The notes below the pieces were generated by a model, which was not told where the DNA came from, searched no databases, and was given only the letters and a program-made list of their open reading frames with translations. The position numbers and the translations under genes are program-made. Shown here in pieces: positions 12,485 to 25,300 of a DNA stretch of 64,000 bases. Source of the DNA: Takakia lepidozioides (lineage: Eukaryota; Streptophyta; Takakiopsida; Takakiales; Takakiaceae); NCBI GenBank assembly GCA_030704615.1, contig CM060731.1:47244001-47308000 (forward strand). Reading direction: 5' to 3'. How positions within the stretch are numbered: position 1 is the first letter of the stretch; each line of letters starts with the position of its first letter.

Positions 12485-15400
12485 CTAAGAATGACGGTCC
12501 GTAGTACCGCCTTCAAGAGTCCAGGCCACCATTTTCCGTCGATCCCTTCCTCGAAGAGTGCGAACCGAACCTACCTTCTCACTGGAAAAGTCCGCTGTAC
12601 TGAGTCCTTCGCTGACAGCATGGCTGTATCCCACTACCGGCTCATGCTCAAAATCAACATGACGATCAAAGAGCATCATCAACATGGAAATCTGGTGTGC
12701 TAGCGTGTGGTTCTGGTCTGCCTTCGGTAAAATTTGCGAGACAGATATATTCACCTGCACACACAACCAAAGGATCAAACAACATTAGCCATGCATTACT
12801 GGATACTACCAAAGAACAAAAGGGTAAAGCTGCTGAGCCCACAGCTTCCAGCTGCCAACAAAAACTACGAAATTTTTGCAAGTGGTCAAAAGAGCCAAAA
12901 TAAATCCTTCTGTTTGAGTTTCATACTACTTACAAAACTATGGGTCCAACATGTCTGCAACATATCCATATCAGAGGTTACCTCAGCTTCGATGGCACGC
13001 AGGTCATTGAAGCAATGGTCAATGCTGGTTATTGCCTTGTTTACAGCACCTTCAGTAACATCCAGCGTGCCACCTGGTGCTGGAGGCAAATTCACATCAA
13101 TCGCATGTCCTGACAATAAATGAAGCTGGAAAATAGGGGGACGAATTGGATATTCCACACTAATATCCACCTGCCACAAACAAACAATGTTGGAACGGGC
13201 ACAGAGAGAGTGGCAAAGAAAGGAACTCCAAAATATCCATGGAGAGCCCAACGAGATTGTGGAACAACAATGTGCTACAAACAAACAAAGAACTGCAAAA
13301 CTCAAGCCTAAGTGATTGCCCATATCCAAGAGAGCTCAACCCAACCACCATCTAGCAATGGCCAAGTAAAACACACCTGGGCCTCCAGCTCTACACGCTT
13401 TCCTGACGGCCCATTCTCCCTCCGAAGCACTGCCTGGAAACTCCGCATTCCATACCCTTCCCACTGCCCTTTGCCCTGGGTGGACTCCTCGGACAAATCT
13501 TCCCGGAATTCCTCTATCCCTTCCACCATATCTTCATCCATAAGAGCATCCAGCCCTCCTAATTCGGCCATTATTCCCTCTTTCTGTCCAAGACCAAACC
13601 CGTCTAAAACCTTTTCAACCCCCTTACTACTATTTTTCTCTGTGTGACTAGATATCTTTCTGGGGCCTTGCAGAGCCTGCTTTGAAGGGACCCCCTTTGA
13701 AGACGGGCCTCCACGAGATGCCACATTGGCCTTCACTGTCTCTTTCTCTGCACCTGGTGCCTTTGCATCATTCAATCCACTTCCCTCAACCCCTGCCTTT
13801 GTCCCATTTTCTCCACTCACTCCAGGTGACCCCTTGGCTGGTGTGACCCCTGAACCATCTCCAGGTGGAACCACAATCGGCCCAGATGATGGAAGCTCCC
13901 CATCCTCCTTCCCAGCCTCACCCTCGGTCATGGCTGCCCCACCTGTCAGTCCCCCCTCTCCCACTTGTGGGGGTGCTTCAATCAAAAGAGTTGTGTCCAT
14001 GGGAGAAGCCAACTGGGAGCTAACCATGGTGAGGGAGTGAAACGAGGACGACGAGGGCTTCAGACTTGTGCGGTCTACCTCCACCCAGTTTCGAAGAGTG
14101 GCTTTCGGAGTGTGGAGAGTCCAGGGTAGAGGGTGGGATTTCAACAAAGGGCACTTCAGCTTGGCCAAAGAGTCAAGCTGGTCCCTGCAAACACCACCTA
14201 TTTTCTCAGATGCAGGAAGCAGTCTTCATGGCACATACGTCTAGTATGACCTGAAATGTAATATATGACCGAAGATGTTGCTTCCTAGCTGCTTGATGAG
14301 ACAAGTTGAACCATGGGCGTTCTTAAGCATGTGTGGCTTGAAGTTATGGTGACGATATTAAAATCAGATGGATGGAGTACAACAGTTACTTATGGAGGTA
14401 TACTAGCACTCACAACGTGCCCATCGACTCACTTCAGCGCCAGCTGTGCTTTCCTTCGCACTCGAAGCTGCTGAAGAATTGTGTTCACACGGTGCTGTTG
14501 GCGGTAAGCAGCCAGCCCTGTTGCCAGCAAGGTGGAACCACCAACCTTTGGACCATCACCATTAATTCCTCCATCCTTCTCATGTAAAAGTGGGGGAGAC
14601 TCTGGAAGAATATCGATTCCACCCAAATGCTGGACCCATTTGTAGGGCCGCAATGGTCTTTTCTTGTCAAATGTAAATCCAGCCCCCGCTTGCAACTTTG
14701 CAATCTGCAAATTATACACCCAAGAAACATAGACAGTGGGAGTGAGTTGTAAGACTGACTGCGTGAGAAATAAGTCTTGTAGCTTGCTCTTAGTCCCATT
14801 CACCTGGGGTGAAAGGGGCCTTATGAACATTAGGACTACAACTTGAGTTCACATGAGTTGATCCCTCCAAGGCACAACCTTTTAGGGGGTACCCACTCTC
14901 TACGGTGCATCTAGTTACATACAAGTGTACTTCATAGATAGCCTGATCCACATCTGAATGCACAACAACAAAATCTCTTCATTATCTTAACCTGATTGGG
15001 CAGATCCACGCCTGTGTCGTCTGGGAACAAATTGGCCAGTAAAGTACCAGGATCTCCTCCTCCATGCGATGTACCCTCAACGCCAGCACACAGGGCATTT
15101 AACTTTGAAAGGTACTCAAAGCGCAAGTTTAGCAGCTTGGTTGCTCTTTGTTCATCATCAAAGATTTGAGCGATAACAGCTAAAGGATGCGCTTGATAAA
15201 TGCTGTCACCCTCCACAGCTTCCTTGTCATGGGATTTCTTAGCCCTCTTTCGACGCCTTTGAGAGTCGTCCTCCTCCTCTGGTACCTCCTCATCAGTTTT
15301 GCCTTCATCTAGTACCCCCCCTGCAGAACCTGCAGTTTAAGCTTAGAGCCAGGTAATGGCCACTGCTGTACACCCCACAAGCTATTTGTAGGGCTTCCCA

Positions 15401-16308
15401 ACCCACCAATGAAGGAAGGCCCACCCTCCCAAAAAGGGCATATGGCAACAGGTCAAACACAAGGAAATAAGGAAAAAGACTAAGCCGCCAACGGAAAACC
15501 AGGAGTGGAGTCAAGACATTACTGGCATCTTTCAGTGCCAGCTGACGTGCTAGTGCCTGGGCATCTTTAGCACTCCCAATTATCTCCAACTCCAGAGCTT
15601 CCCCAAAGGCTTCCTTGTGAGACAGCAACTGTGTATAAAGAATGTACAGAGGGGGTGGCAGGAGCTCTGCGAGTGTGTGCTGCTTCATACGCTTGGTGTG
15701 AAAGAGACCAAGTTGTTGCTGCACAGGCAGGGACGCCTTCTTCAAGGCTTTGAGATGGGAGGGGAGACTGCCAAGAAACTTCCGTCGATTGGCTATATTT
15801 TCTTGCAACAGTTTTTTTCGGGATTCCACTACTTCACGTAGCTTTAATAATTCCTTTCGCTGTGCAACCCCCACACCGACAAAAATACAAAGCATATTAA
15901 TCATTGTCAGTGTATTCCATGGCCAATATCATGGATGTATTCGCCAATCTGGGAAGGTGTAGAGTGCAGTAACAACATTCCCCATCTTACCCTTAACAGG
16001 ATGCACTTATACAGAAGCCCTGTATGTTGGACTATTAGAAGACATAGCCAGCAACATTTGTGTACATGGACTACAGTCAGCCTCCCACAGTTCTGTGATG
16101 AAATAGGTCGGAGAGAAAGTACCAAAACAACCGACAAAAACCTACACTTAGCTAGTCCCACTCCCAAGATCTCCTTTCAACTCACCTACAAATGTATACC
16201 TTATACAAGATTCAGAGGAAACAGTGCATGCATTCAGCACAGGAGGCAGGACACACCAGTTTAGAGCGTATACATCAGAAAACTAAGAGTCACAGGGAGA
16301 GAGAGAGA

Positions 16309-16363
<55 letters not shown>

Positions 16364-17215
16364 GGAGAGAAAGAGGAAGACCTGGTGAAGCTCCAGGTTG
16401 AGGCGCTGCAGCATCAGCTTGTGCGGGTCGTCTTTTAGTGCAGGGTCGGCTAGCATCTCCTCTTGAGCATCCTGGAAGAACTCCTCAGTAGGAACCAAGT
16501 CAATGTCCGGGTACTTGGATTTGAAATCCTTGCATGCTTTGATAGCCTTCAAGTAGTAATTCTTTTCGTAAAGCAAATTGTGAAGTTGCAGGGTGGTTTG
16601 ATCCACTGGCGCTTTTGCTGCCTCCGTCTCCAATTTCACCCGGTCTTCTTCTTGTAAAATCAAGCGGTTCACCTGCAGTTCAGGCATGCAGATTTCAACG
16701 AGTTCGATAAGTGTGACTTCACTGTACAACGATTCGAAGTTAGAGTTTCCGATGCGCAGATTTTGCATTTCATTGCATTTCATTGCATGTGAATATTCAG
16801 ACCCATTCGTCCATTAACAGCGCAGGCGTTCTGAAGAAAGCTCCAGTACAGTTTACACACCCCAATGGGAGGGTAAAACTGTCGTAATCGTCTGGTCGAA
16901 ACTCGTGGTCTCGCTAGCGTTTGCCTTGCCGGTACTGACTCGCTCATTAAGGTCCTGGGTATCTAGTGCCGACCATGGAGAACAAATAAGAGAAAGGATG
17001 CAAACCTGACGAAGATCGACGAACAAGACAGATGCTTCTGTCACAAGCTCCCGCAACTGCACGCTGCCCTTGCCTTCCTTCCCTTCCCTCTTGAGCACCA
17101 GCATTTGAGCCAGTATGTCCTCCATGGAATTCCGGATGTTGGCTAGCCCTTCATATGACGACTTGGCCATGGCTACCCCACCAGCCCACACCTCACCCTC
17201 TGCTACAAAGCACAC
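12485..17215 (-). CDS. THO5: THO complex subunit 5 (THOC5/THO5)
   Basis: Eight phase-consistent exons can be read: 17215-17006, 16672-16382, 15859-15523, 15329-14992, 14704-14433, 14184-13377, 13170-12982 and 12754-12485. They encode about 900 residues, somewhat longer than the roughly 820 of the Arabidopsis proteins. Conserved landmarks in order are QLRELVTEA, APVDQTTLQLHNLLYEKNYY, CKDFKSKYPDIDLVPTEEFF, LNLELHQRKELLKLREVVES, LPSHLKALKKASLPVQQQLG, QHTLAELLPPPLYILYTQLL, and RGRDRRKMVAW near the end. THO5 is a coiled-coil subunit of the nuclear THO/TREX complex, which couples transcription to mRNA packaging and export and to small-RNA biogenesis. Exon six carries a long Gly/Pro/Ser/Glu-rich disordered insert that accounts for the extra length. 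The true start may be 17215 or the methionine at 17170, and a further 5' exon is possible. Confidence 0.95.
16296..16376. repeat. (GA)n microsatellite inside a THO5 intron
   Basis: An almost pure GA tract of about 80 bp begins 4-5 bases inside the intron from the 5' splice site of the second THO5 exon (exon end 16382). On the sense strand it reads as CT, making an unusually long pyrimidine tract at the donor end of the intron. Confidence 0.95.
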
Positions 17216-17999
17216 AAGATTACAATGCAGCGCTTAATCTTTTGTCTAACTGCAGACAGATGGTAGGGATGATGGAGAACGGTGGATCACAATACGCTGC
17301 CGTGGCTCCTGCGTGAAGGAGACCAACTGTGTGTCTGCTTTCTCTGTCACACCAGACTTCCCTAGTTGACCTAATTCCACAACTAACCACGGTCAGTGTA
17401 ACTGTGCCTATTCTCGTTCTCTTATTCCAATACTGCTTCCCGCCATGCCTGTTTCTTGGTCTCCCTCACACCATTAGAGGATTGATTGGCTGCAAACTGG
17501 AGCAGTACACAATCTGAGGTTGGATGCGGAATAGAATTGTTCAAAGGAGGAGGCAACTTAAACACTACTTTTGATCTAACCAGGGCGGCTTCGGGGCTTT
17601 TTAAAGAGTTCAGAAAGAAGTATATGACCGTGAACTATCGACTCGCATAATGAAATTCCTGGAAGGATTTATTCAAAACCAAAACATGTTGTGATTGTAC
17701 TGAGAGCAAACCATTTCAAACATGAGAAACGAGCGAGGCAAAACAGGACACGAAAAGTTGTAATGTTTATTTTCTGTGTAGAACATTGTGAAATGAAGAG
17801 CATCATGTAGATCTTTCGGTATTGAGTTTTTTGGCCTGAATATATAGAGAGTGATAGAAAGTCATGCCAGCATCTCGTTATAGATCCTATGGTATCTTAG
17901 TGGTCCCATGCTGTTTGGAGTTCAAGGTTTGGGGTTTAAGCCTCCCTCTGGAATCTCAAAACTCTGGTTGTGCAATCCACAAGCTTTTCTTTCAGGGCT
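17216..17999. promoter_or_regulatory. Divergent intergenic region between THO5 and the CHI-fold gene
   Basis: THO5 reads leftward from 17215 and the next gene rightward from 18000, so these 784 bp should hold both promoters. No TATA box or other element stands out clearly. The assignment rests on gene arrangement alone. Confidence 0.4.
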
Positions 18000-20133
18000 A
18001 TGGCGGGAGCACGGCGGATGGGCCTGCTGGCCATCGTCCCCTTCCTCTCCTCCCCACCGTCTGCTACCCTCGCCCAGGCTCCTTCCGGTACGCAATCCTT
18101 CTTTGTCTCACATGCGCATTCTACTGTGCTACCTATCTACCTGCTTGATGTCAATTGAAGCTCGCACCGCACAATCCACGCCTAAATGTCCATAATGCAG
18201 CGTCCTCTGCATGCAGGCTCCCACGACAGTAGGTGGTTAGATTACGCCATGATTTGATCAAGTTTTAGGTCCATTTCACAACTGATTGCTTATGCTGTCC
18301 TCCGCGTTAACAGTGGAAAAGTGTATGTGGGTTTTTACGTTAGAATTGGAACTTTTGACAGGTGAAGAGTTCTAGTATGTGTAGCCTTCCCTTCTTCGAT
18401 TATCTATGTGTGGACCACTAGTGGTCGGAGCTCGCATGAGGAGATGAGGTTTTGGGGTTTAGCATGATATTCTAAAATCAGGAGAACTCCACGGGTCTCT
18501 TCGGGGTTGCAATCGTGACTTTATGTACACATTCTGAAGGAGTTAACTCTTATTCGTTATAAGGAAGTAAGGCAGGCAGGGTAGTTATGCGGGGTGCATG
18601 AATCCCAACAATGATACTGGGTCCTCCGTGCACTACTTTTCGTCTTGTCCTGGCTCATTGTTGTTAGCTGGTCAATCGAATACAAACTACCAAGATGGTT
18701 CTCAACTTTCCATGCATGCAAATAACTAATTGATATGACCAATGTCGTTTTTTCCAAAAATTGTGACCATTGGGAAGCGGGTTCTGAGATGTAAGAGGTA
18801 GGTGGCCGCAGGTAAGGTGGTCGTGGAGCCATTCACAGGTATAGAGTTTGAACAGAAAAAGCAGATTGATGATGCTGACTACCATTTGCATGCGACTGCA
18901 GTCCGGTGCATGCTGGGACAGGTTTTTCCTCTCCCTTGACGTTGACAAATCATCAGATACTCATGACTGCTGTGGATTAATAGCAAGTGATTAGAGAGAG
19001 GATCTCCGCAGATCGGATGCTTATGTCGGGAATCTGAGCATGTATGTCCAAAACTAGTGCAAAGAATGAAAGAGCTATATATTGATGCAGCATGTTGGAC
19101 AGACTTTCAAGATATAGTGGTTTATTTTCACCCTTCATATATACGAAACCATGCATCTCTGAGTGTGTAGATTCTTGTAAATTGTCACAACTGTCACCAA
19201 CTCTGTTCTTCCTTTGTTTTTGCAGCTTCTTTCCATCTCACCAGGAGGATGAGAAGATGGACACTTGATTTTACTCAAAAGTTTTTGAAATGGATGGGTG
19301 ACAGTGCAACATGGCGATGGCCAGGGCTTATGCAGTTGGCTTGTACACAGAAGACACAACACCCGTAAGACACCCAAATCACCTATTCACTTTTTCTTGT
19401 CTGTAGCATTTGTGATTTTGTGATTGTTTTCAGGTATATTGTGGCCATGCTGCCGAAGAGCATAGCTTTCATTTGACATCTCCTACAAGAGCAGGCAGAG
19501 CCCTTGCAGCAGTTCAATATGTTTTGTAAGTCAGGTTTAGTGGCCTCATTGGTTTCGAAATAGTATACACTTGAAGCTGATGTGGCCAACCAAAATGTAT
19601 ACCTGGAAAGTATTGGAGCTCGACTTTCCCCTTGTTTGCAAGAAATTCTACACCAAGTTCCCAGCTTAAGTTCTTCGAATGTCGCATAAGGGGATTTATT
19701 ACAGTTTAGTGTAGTGTGGTGATAAGCTTTGGGCCTTATGTCAGTTAATTGTCTATAAATGGCTGACAAACAATATGTGTGTGTCAAAGATGGATGAAAC
19801 AGCAGTGCTGACTGGGGCAATGCGGCGCAGCCTGGTGCTTGTGATGGACAAGGATGTGGCTGGCCACCATATTGGCAAGGTGTGTTGTTTGTCATGTTCC
19901 TGTACATGCTTATAGTCTGAATAGGATAATGTGCAGTAACATTCACCAGAAGAATCGGTGAGTTGGCGGCTGCATGAGTAAGCTTAACATTGTGAGCGGT
20001 TGAAGTTCAAGTGTGGATAGGGGATATGTGGCGTAATGCATTGGTGGGATGTGAACAGGGTTTTGACAGGTCACTGTTACCTCGTATCCGCAAGGCACAA
20101 GCTGGGTCTAAAAAAGGCTCAGGCAAGGATGCA
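18000..20133 (+). CDS. Chalcone-isomerase-fold protein (CHI-like / fatty-acid-binding type), 3' end unresolved
   Basis: Exons can be read at 18000-18087, 18812-18921, 19305-19364, about 19750-19879 and 20059-20133, with agreeing phases. The first encodes an N-terminus starting MAGARRMGLLAIVPFL, hydrophobic and Ser/Pro/Ala-rich, a possible plastid or secretory leader. The second gives VVVEPFTGIEFEQKKQI, the third ARAYAVGLYTED, and the later ones MRRSLVLVMDKDVAGHHIGK followed by GFDRSLLPRIRK. The order TG.EF, YAVGLY, then RSL.LV...V and LLPRI is the pattern of plant chalcone-isomerase-fold proteins, which either isomerise chalcones or bind fatty acids in plastids. The start of exon four is ambiguous (19750 or 19788). 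The last exon was not fixed: 20361 onward gives YYLQNGELSN, which could be its beginning. The enzyme's catalytic residues could not be located, so a non-enzymatic role is the safer guess. Confidence 0.65.
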
Positions 20134-22342
20134 GTAAGTATATGTTAAATTTGTATCTCTTGCTACTGTAGTCTGTATTGTCATCACACAATCCATTTAC
20201 GGAAGATGGAATCAGGGCCCAGATACATGTCAAACACAGCCCTGCATAAAATGGGTGAGTCAATTACTGCCTTCACCCTGCACACAGTCACACATGCTAT
20301 CAGGCTAAAGTGAGTGTGTCGTTCTGATAGAATCGTCAACCTGTTGTCTCACATGCCACCTGCAGACTTCAGTACTACTTGCAGAATGGAGAACTCAGCA
20401 ACATGACACACATAATACATACTCTGACAATACTCTGTGTCCTGAACTCATTTAGAGAGACTTTTCATTACACCAAAGCCACTTATGGTAGAACAAACCC
20501 TAAGGATGACTTATGCCCGTCAAGGATAGACACATGTTCAAGGGAAGACAGAAGCAGAGACCTCTTCAAATCTGATCCTGAAAGCACAGGAGTTTTTGTA
20601 TACCATACTACGTTTTTGGGTGACAGGAATGTGAGGGGTTGCTGGTGTGCTACTACTTGAGAAGATTCTGGAGTAGGTAGACCTGTGATAAGGCACACAG
20701 TTTCAACAAAAGCTGCTGACCTTTAAGTATACAAGGCTGCGACTTAAGAGATGTGGAGATTGCACAGGCAAGACACGAAATGCAAACATGTGGCAAACAT
20801 ACACACTGTATACACCTCACAACAAACATATCTAATGTAGGAAGAAGAGATCTAACACCAAACTCATCAAGAAAGCACCCAGAGCAACAATTTAGGTTTA
20901 AGATAAGGTGGAGGTGAACTTGCGGAAGCCCAAGGAAAGTCTAGTAACTGGTGGGAAGTGTAAAAGTAAAGTTTGTTTAACGTCCAGTGACTGGTTCAGG
21001 AGCCACATTTTTTCCACACTGAAGCCCCTGCTAGTCTCTAGGTGCATTTCATTTTACAGCACATTGTGGGGCCATATCCATATCTAATCGAAGGACATAT
21101 GCGCCTGACATCTTTTCTTTCTCAGTGTGGAGGACTTGGCTGCTAGCTCAATCCTGCCAGTGTTTAGCATACGGCAAGATGTGCCCAGACCGCAGCTCTC
21201 TCAACAAACCAGTCCACTGGCTACATCAACAACTGTTGGCAGGCACAAGATTTGCATTTACTTACACAAAGCAGAACTACGTCAAGAAACATCGCAGATC
21301 AACATCCTACCACTACGAATGGGCGGCTTCATGTCAAGGGGGAGAGACTGTACTCATAAACCAGAGTTTGCCGTAATCTTGCGGCCATAGAGCTGCAACC
21401 AGTTTGGGCGGAAGGGGAGAAAGAAAGAAAGCAAGGCAATTACAATATCCATAGGAAAGGCCATTCACACTGCACTGTAGCAAAAGCTAAACGAGAGAGA
21501 TGAGGGTTGGTTGAAGGGATCTCCAAAAACCGTCCCAACACTCCTTTCTGTAAAGCAGTTGACTGTGGCGATGAAATCCATCAAGTACACTTTACTGTGA
21601 GAAATAGCCAGCACTCACCTCACAGACTTCATCTCCATCTCCATCTCCAAGTAAACTCCATCTTGAACACTAACATTATATAAGGTATCTTTCAGTTTCC
21701 TTTTATGTTACCTTTGTATGGGTATCTCTCCCCAACTCAAATTTAGCACAAGAGTACAAAAGACTATTCACAACTTAATACCAAAGTTGCTCCCAGGTTA
21801 ACTACTACGTTCCACCCCCCTGATGTGGTGGTGCTCAGCAGGTGGGGCATCATCTGACCCCTGAACCCTGGTTTGCAAAGGCTGTAGATACTAACCTTTT
21901 TGGTGGCCAATCGATCCTGACCCCTAAATCCTTCATCCAATATCTCAATATCATGTGTCCACTCCTAGAAGAGTCGTCAGCCTCCAGTATTGTGAGTATC
22001 TTCTGAACTTTAATCTTTGGTCTTCAGTCTAGAACAGTGTTTATCAGCTCAATCAACACCAAAGAGACCACCCCTGCCAAGCACCATTTCTGATCTCAGC
22101 TTCAGCAGCGTCGCAAGGTCCTCTGAAGCTGCTTTTGTCCAAATCAGAGGAGGTTTCATCAAGGAATGACATGGTTTGCATCTGGGAATTCCATTGCAGT
22201 TTCTTCTGTGCTTGAACTAACTCCAGGACCCAACACACCTTCCTGCTCAGGTTTTAGGTGATCAGGCACCTCACTAAATTCATCAGATGCTATACTCATT
22301 AGATCCACTTCATGGCCAAAGTCACTTTCCTCGCCAATTTCC
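20134..22342. other. Unassigned region with a possible SINE tail
   Basis: The terminal exon and 3' untranslated region of the CHI-fold gene probably lie in the first part. At 20955-21000 the plus strand has GTAAAAGTAAAGTTTGT, resembling the reverse complement of the tail of the SINE at 8909-8940, so a related SINE in opposite orientation may be present. Two short minus frames at 22053-22238 and 22159-22386 look like shifted continuations of the coiled-coil gene to the right and are discussed there. Nothing else is supported. Confidence 0.35.
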
Positions 22343-25300
22343 TCAGGCCAGATGAGGCATCTGATTACACACACCAATGCCAACATCTACCTCATGGCTT
22401 ATTTCCTCATCTTTGCTTGGCTCAGGCACATGGCTCATCTCTGCAGTGTCCGGAAAGATTTCCCTGCTGAGCAGAACTGCTGCTGGGGTGGTGATGACAT
22501 CACCTGAGCCATTGACCTCCACAATATCATCTGTCCCCAGAGCCACTGCATCGTTGGGACCTGCCAAAGTCCCTTTATCATATTCTGGCATGATGGCATT
22601 GACACCTGGATCAATAGCATTGCTAGAGACGCGGTCCTCTGGGCTGATGCCAACATTCTCTGGAAGAAGGTCATCATCACTGAGGTAATTGGCACGTGGA
22701 AATGCAGCCTCTCCTTCAATCATTGTGATGTCTTCCCGTCCTTCTTTGCCAGAGCCCTCATCACTGATGTTGTTACTATTGCTGGGCTTCCCACCAATTG
22801 CTTGTGGAAGTACAGTTATGTCCTCCGCAGCTTTGTGTCCAGCAACCCCTGGGCTGTTGTCATTGATATCCAGAGTGATGTCGTTGCCATAGACCTCTTC
22901 TTTTTCTTGAGATAGCACTACTATGTCATCCCTCTCTTGCTCCTCATAATTATCTGATTTGAGGGCATGAGCTGGTAGAAGGACACTGCTGATGGTTTCC
23001 TCCTTATAAGGCTCTGAAATGACATCATCACTGGGCGGTTCTTCATTTTCTTGAGAACATACAACCATGTCATCTCTAGCACTACCTGCATTGATCACGT
23101 CACTCGCACTGCTGATGGTTTCCATCGTATAAAGCCCTGAAATGAGTTCATCACTGGGCGGCTCTTCATTTTCTTGAGAACATACATGCATGTCATCTCT
23201 AGCACTACCTGCATTGATCACGTCACTCGCACTGCTGATGGTTTCCATCGTATAAGGCTCTGAAATGAGTTCATCACTGGGCGGCTCTTCATTTTCTTGA
23301 GAACATACAACCATGTCATCTCTAGCACTACCTGCATTGATCATGTCACTCACTGCAAGGAAATTGATGTTGTCAATATCCCAATTGATGGCATTGCTAG
23401 GCACCATGTTGTCTCCATCCTGCTCCTCATTAGTATCTGGACTCAGCATCACATTCTGTGGAAGCACGCTATGGATAGTTTCCTCCTTACAAGTCTCTGC
23501 AATGAGCGCATCGCTAGGCACCTCTTGGCTTTCTTTAGGAAAAACCACCATGTAATCACTAGCTTGCTTGCCAGAACTATCTGGACTCATCAAGTCACTC
23601 AATGGGAGGCAGCCATCTGTAAATTCCTCCTCAAAAAGCTCTGGAAAAATTAGATCACACTTTGGAAGGATGTCACTACCAGGGGTAACACATTCTTCAG
23701 AAAGTACTTTGATGTCACTGGTGGCTTCCTCGCCAAAGTAGGGAGGGACGCACCCCATAACTTCCTTCATGGTATTGTCTGGTGTACTGATTGCAGCACC
23801 TTGCAGAAGGTCACCATTGATATGCTCTTCCACACTATCCTGAGAACGTATGTTGCTGGCTTCCTGACATCCTCTGGTGTCATTGCTAAATTCCACTCTA
23901 GTGTCCTTTGGACTGATAACATCACCCTGTGGACTGATGTCATCCTCCCAAAAATAACCAGGTACCTCAAGACTCCCTTGAGGAAGCACTGAGCTGTCAG
24001 CTGCATCATGGCCAGGGTCCCTTGGGCTGCTCTCATCTACTATATCAGCTGCATCGCTTGGTAGCGGTGTGACCACTTTGGCAACCAGAGCTACGCCATC
24101 ACTGCAATTCTGGCCAGGCTCCTCTGGAGTAACTATGTCAACATCAGGAGATATGAAATCCTTCTCTTCATCTGGATTTGCACCTTCAATCACAGGTAAG
24201 ATTTCCCCATTGGAATTCTTGAAAATATCAGAGGGGATGATGATTACATCACCAACCTCCTCAAATAGGCAGTCACCTCCGGACAGAACTGCATATCTAG
24301 GCTTTGTCCCTTCCTGAACATTGCACATCACACCAACATGAAGCTCCTGCTTTGACGTCCCATCTGCGAGCAAAGAGCTTGTCTCCTCAACTCCATCAGC
24401 TCCTTTTCTTTCTGTAAAGCTGGGTATTTCCTGATCCCAGACGGTTCTACTACTAGCGTAACCAGACTGAGGACCAGTGTCAGCTTGCTCAAGCTCACAA
24501 ATGGCTTCAGTAACTACCCTCACATCTTTAACATTGTCATCACTAGACTCCTGAACCAATGCTTTCCTGCGCGGATTTGTGCTAGACACCACATCAACAG
24601 TCTTGGTGACAGAGTCGCTGACCATGGTGCCAACACAACCTCTTTTCTTCAACATACCAACCCTTTGTAAAATGTTTGCAAGTTCGGCTTCCATTTCTTG
24701 CTGCTGAGCTATGGATTCTGGCATAGCCACTTCCTCTAACACCACTGCCTGGTCTCCAACCTCCACAGCTACTGGTTTGTCGCAGCTTTCATCTACACCA
24801 CAATACGATTCTCAGAGCTGACAAAAAGGAATGTATGCACAAACTTCCACGTTCAGTTACTAATACTAAACACTGAACTTGGTGCCATCCCATCCCATAT
24901 GGAGAGTCCACTCAGAATTGAAAACCCGCTTTCTAAAATCGAGCGATCGCATCAACTTGCAGTGAGCATTGCATCTACGACAAAGCCATTCAGTCATTTT
25001 TAAACTCCAACCTGCTAGATACACAAAATTATCAAACCCAACTTTTACTCTGTAGGTGTTCAACGGCTGACTTACAAATATGCACATTTACTTTGCTGCA
25101 GGCTTCACTTTTACTGCTCTCGTCAACGGTGAGCACACTAATGTCTCTTCCCGGATGCAACCTCTCGTTTGGACTTAACTTCTCCCTAGGCAAATCTGTG
25201 CCACCTCGTCTTCTCAAGTTCCTGATTCGAGCTTCTGAACCCATCTGGTTTTCGCAATGGACAGCCATGGCCTTCACTTGTCCACCGAGTTTCCGGAGCC

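Noticed and set aside
13312-14040. Plus-strand frames of 104 and 111 codons
   Set aside because: They are antisense shadows of THO5 exon six, whose minus frame carries the conserved protein.
16192-16401. Plus frame containing alternating Arg-Glu residues
   Set aside because: It is the translation of the GA microsatellite in the THO5 intron.
22377-24670. Several plus-strand frames of 60-118 codons
   Set aside because: They are antisense to the long acidic frame. Their composition follows from its Asp/Glu codons.
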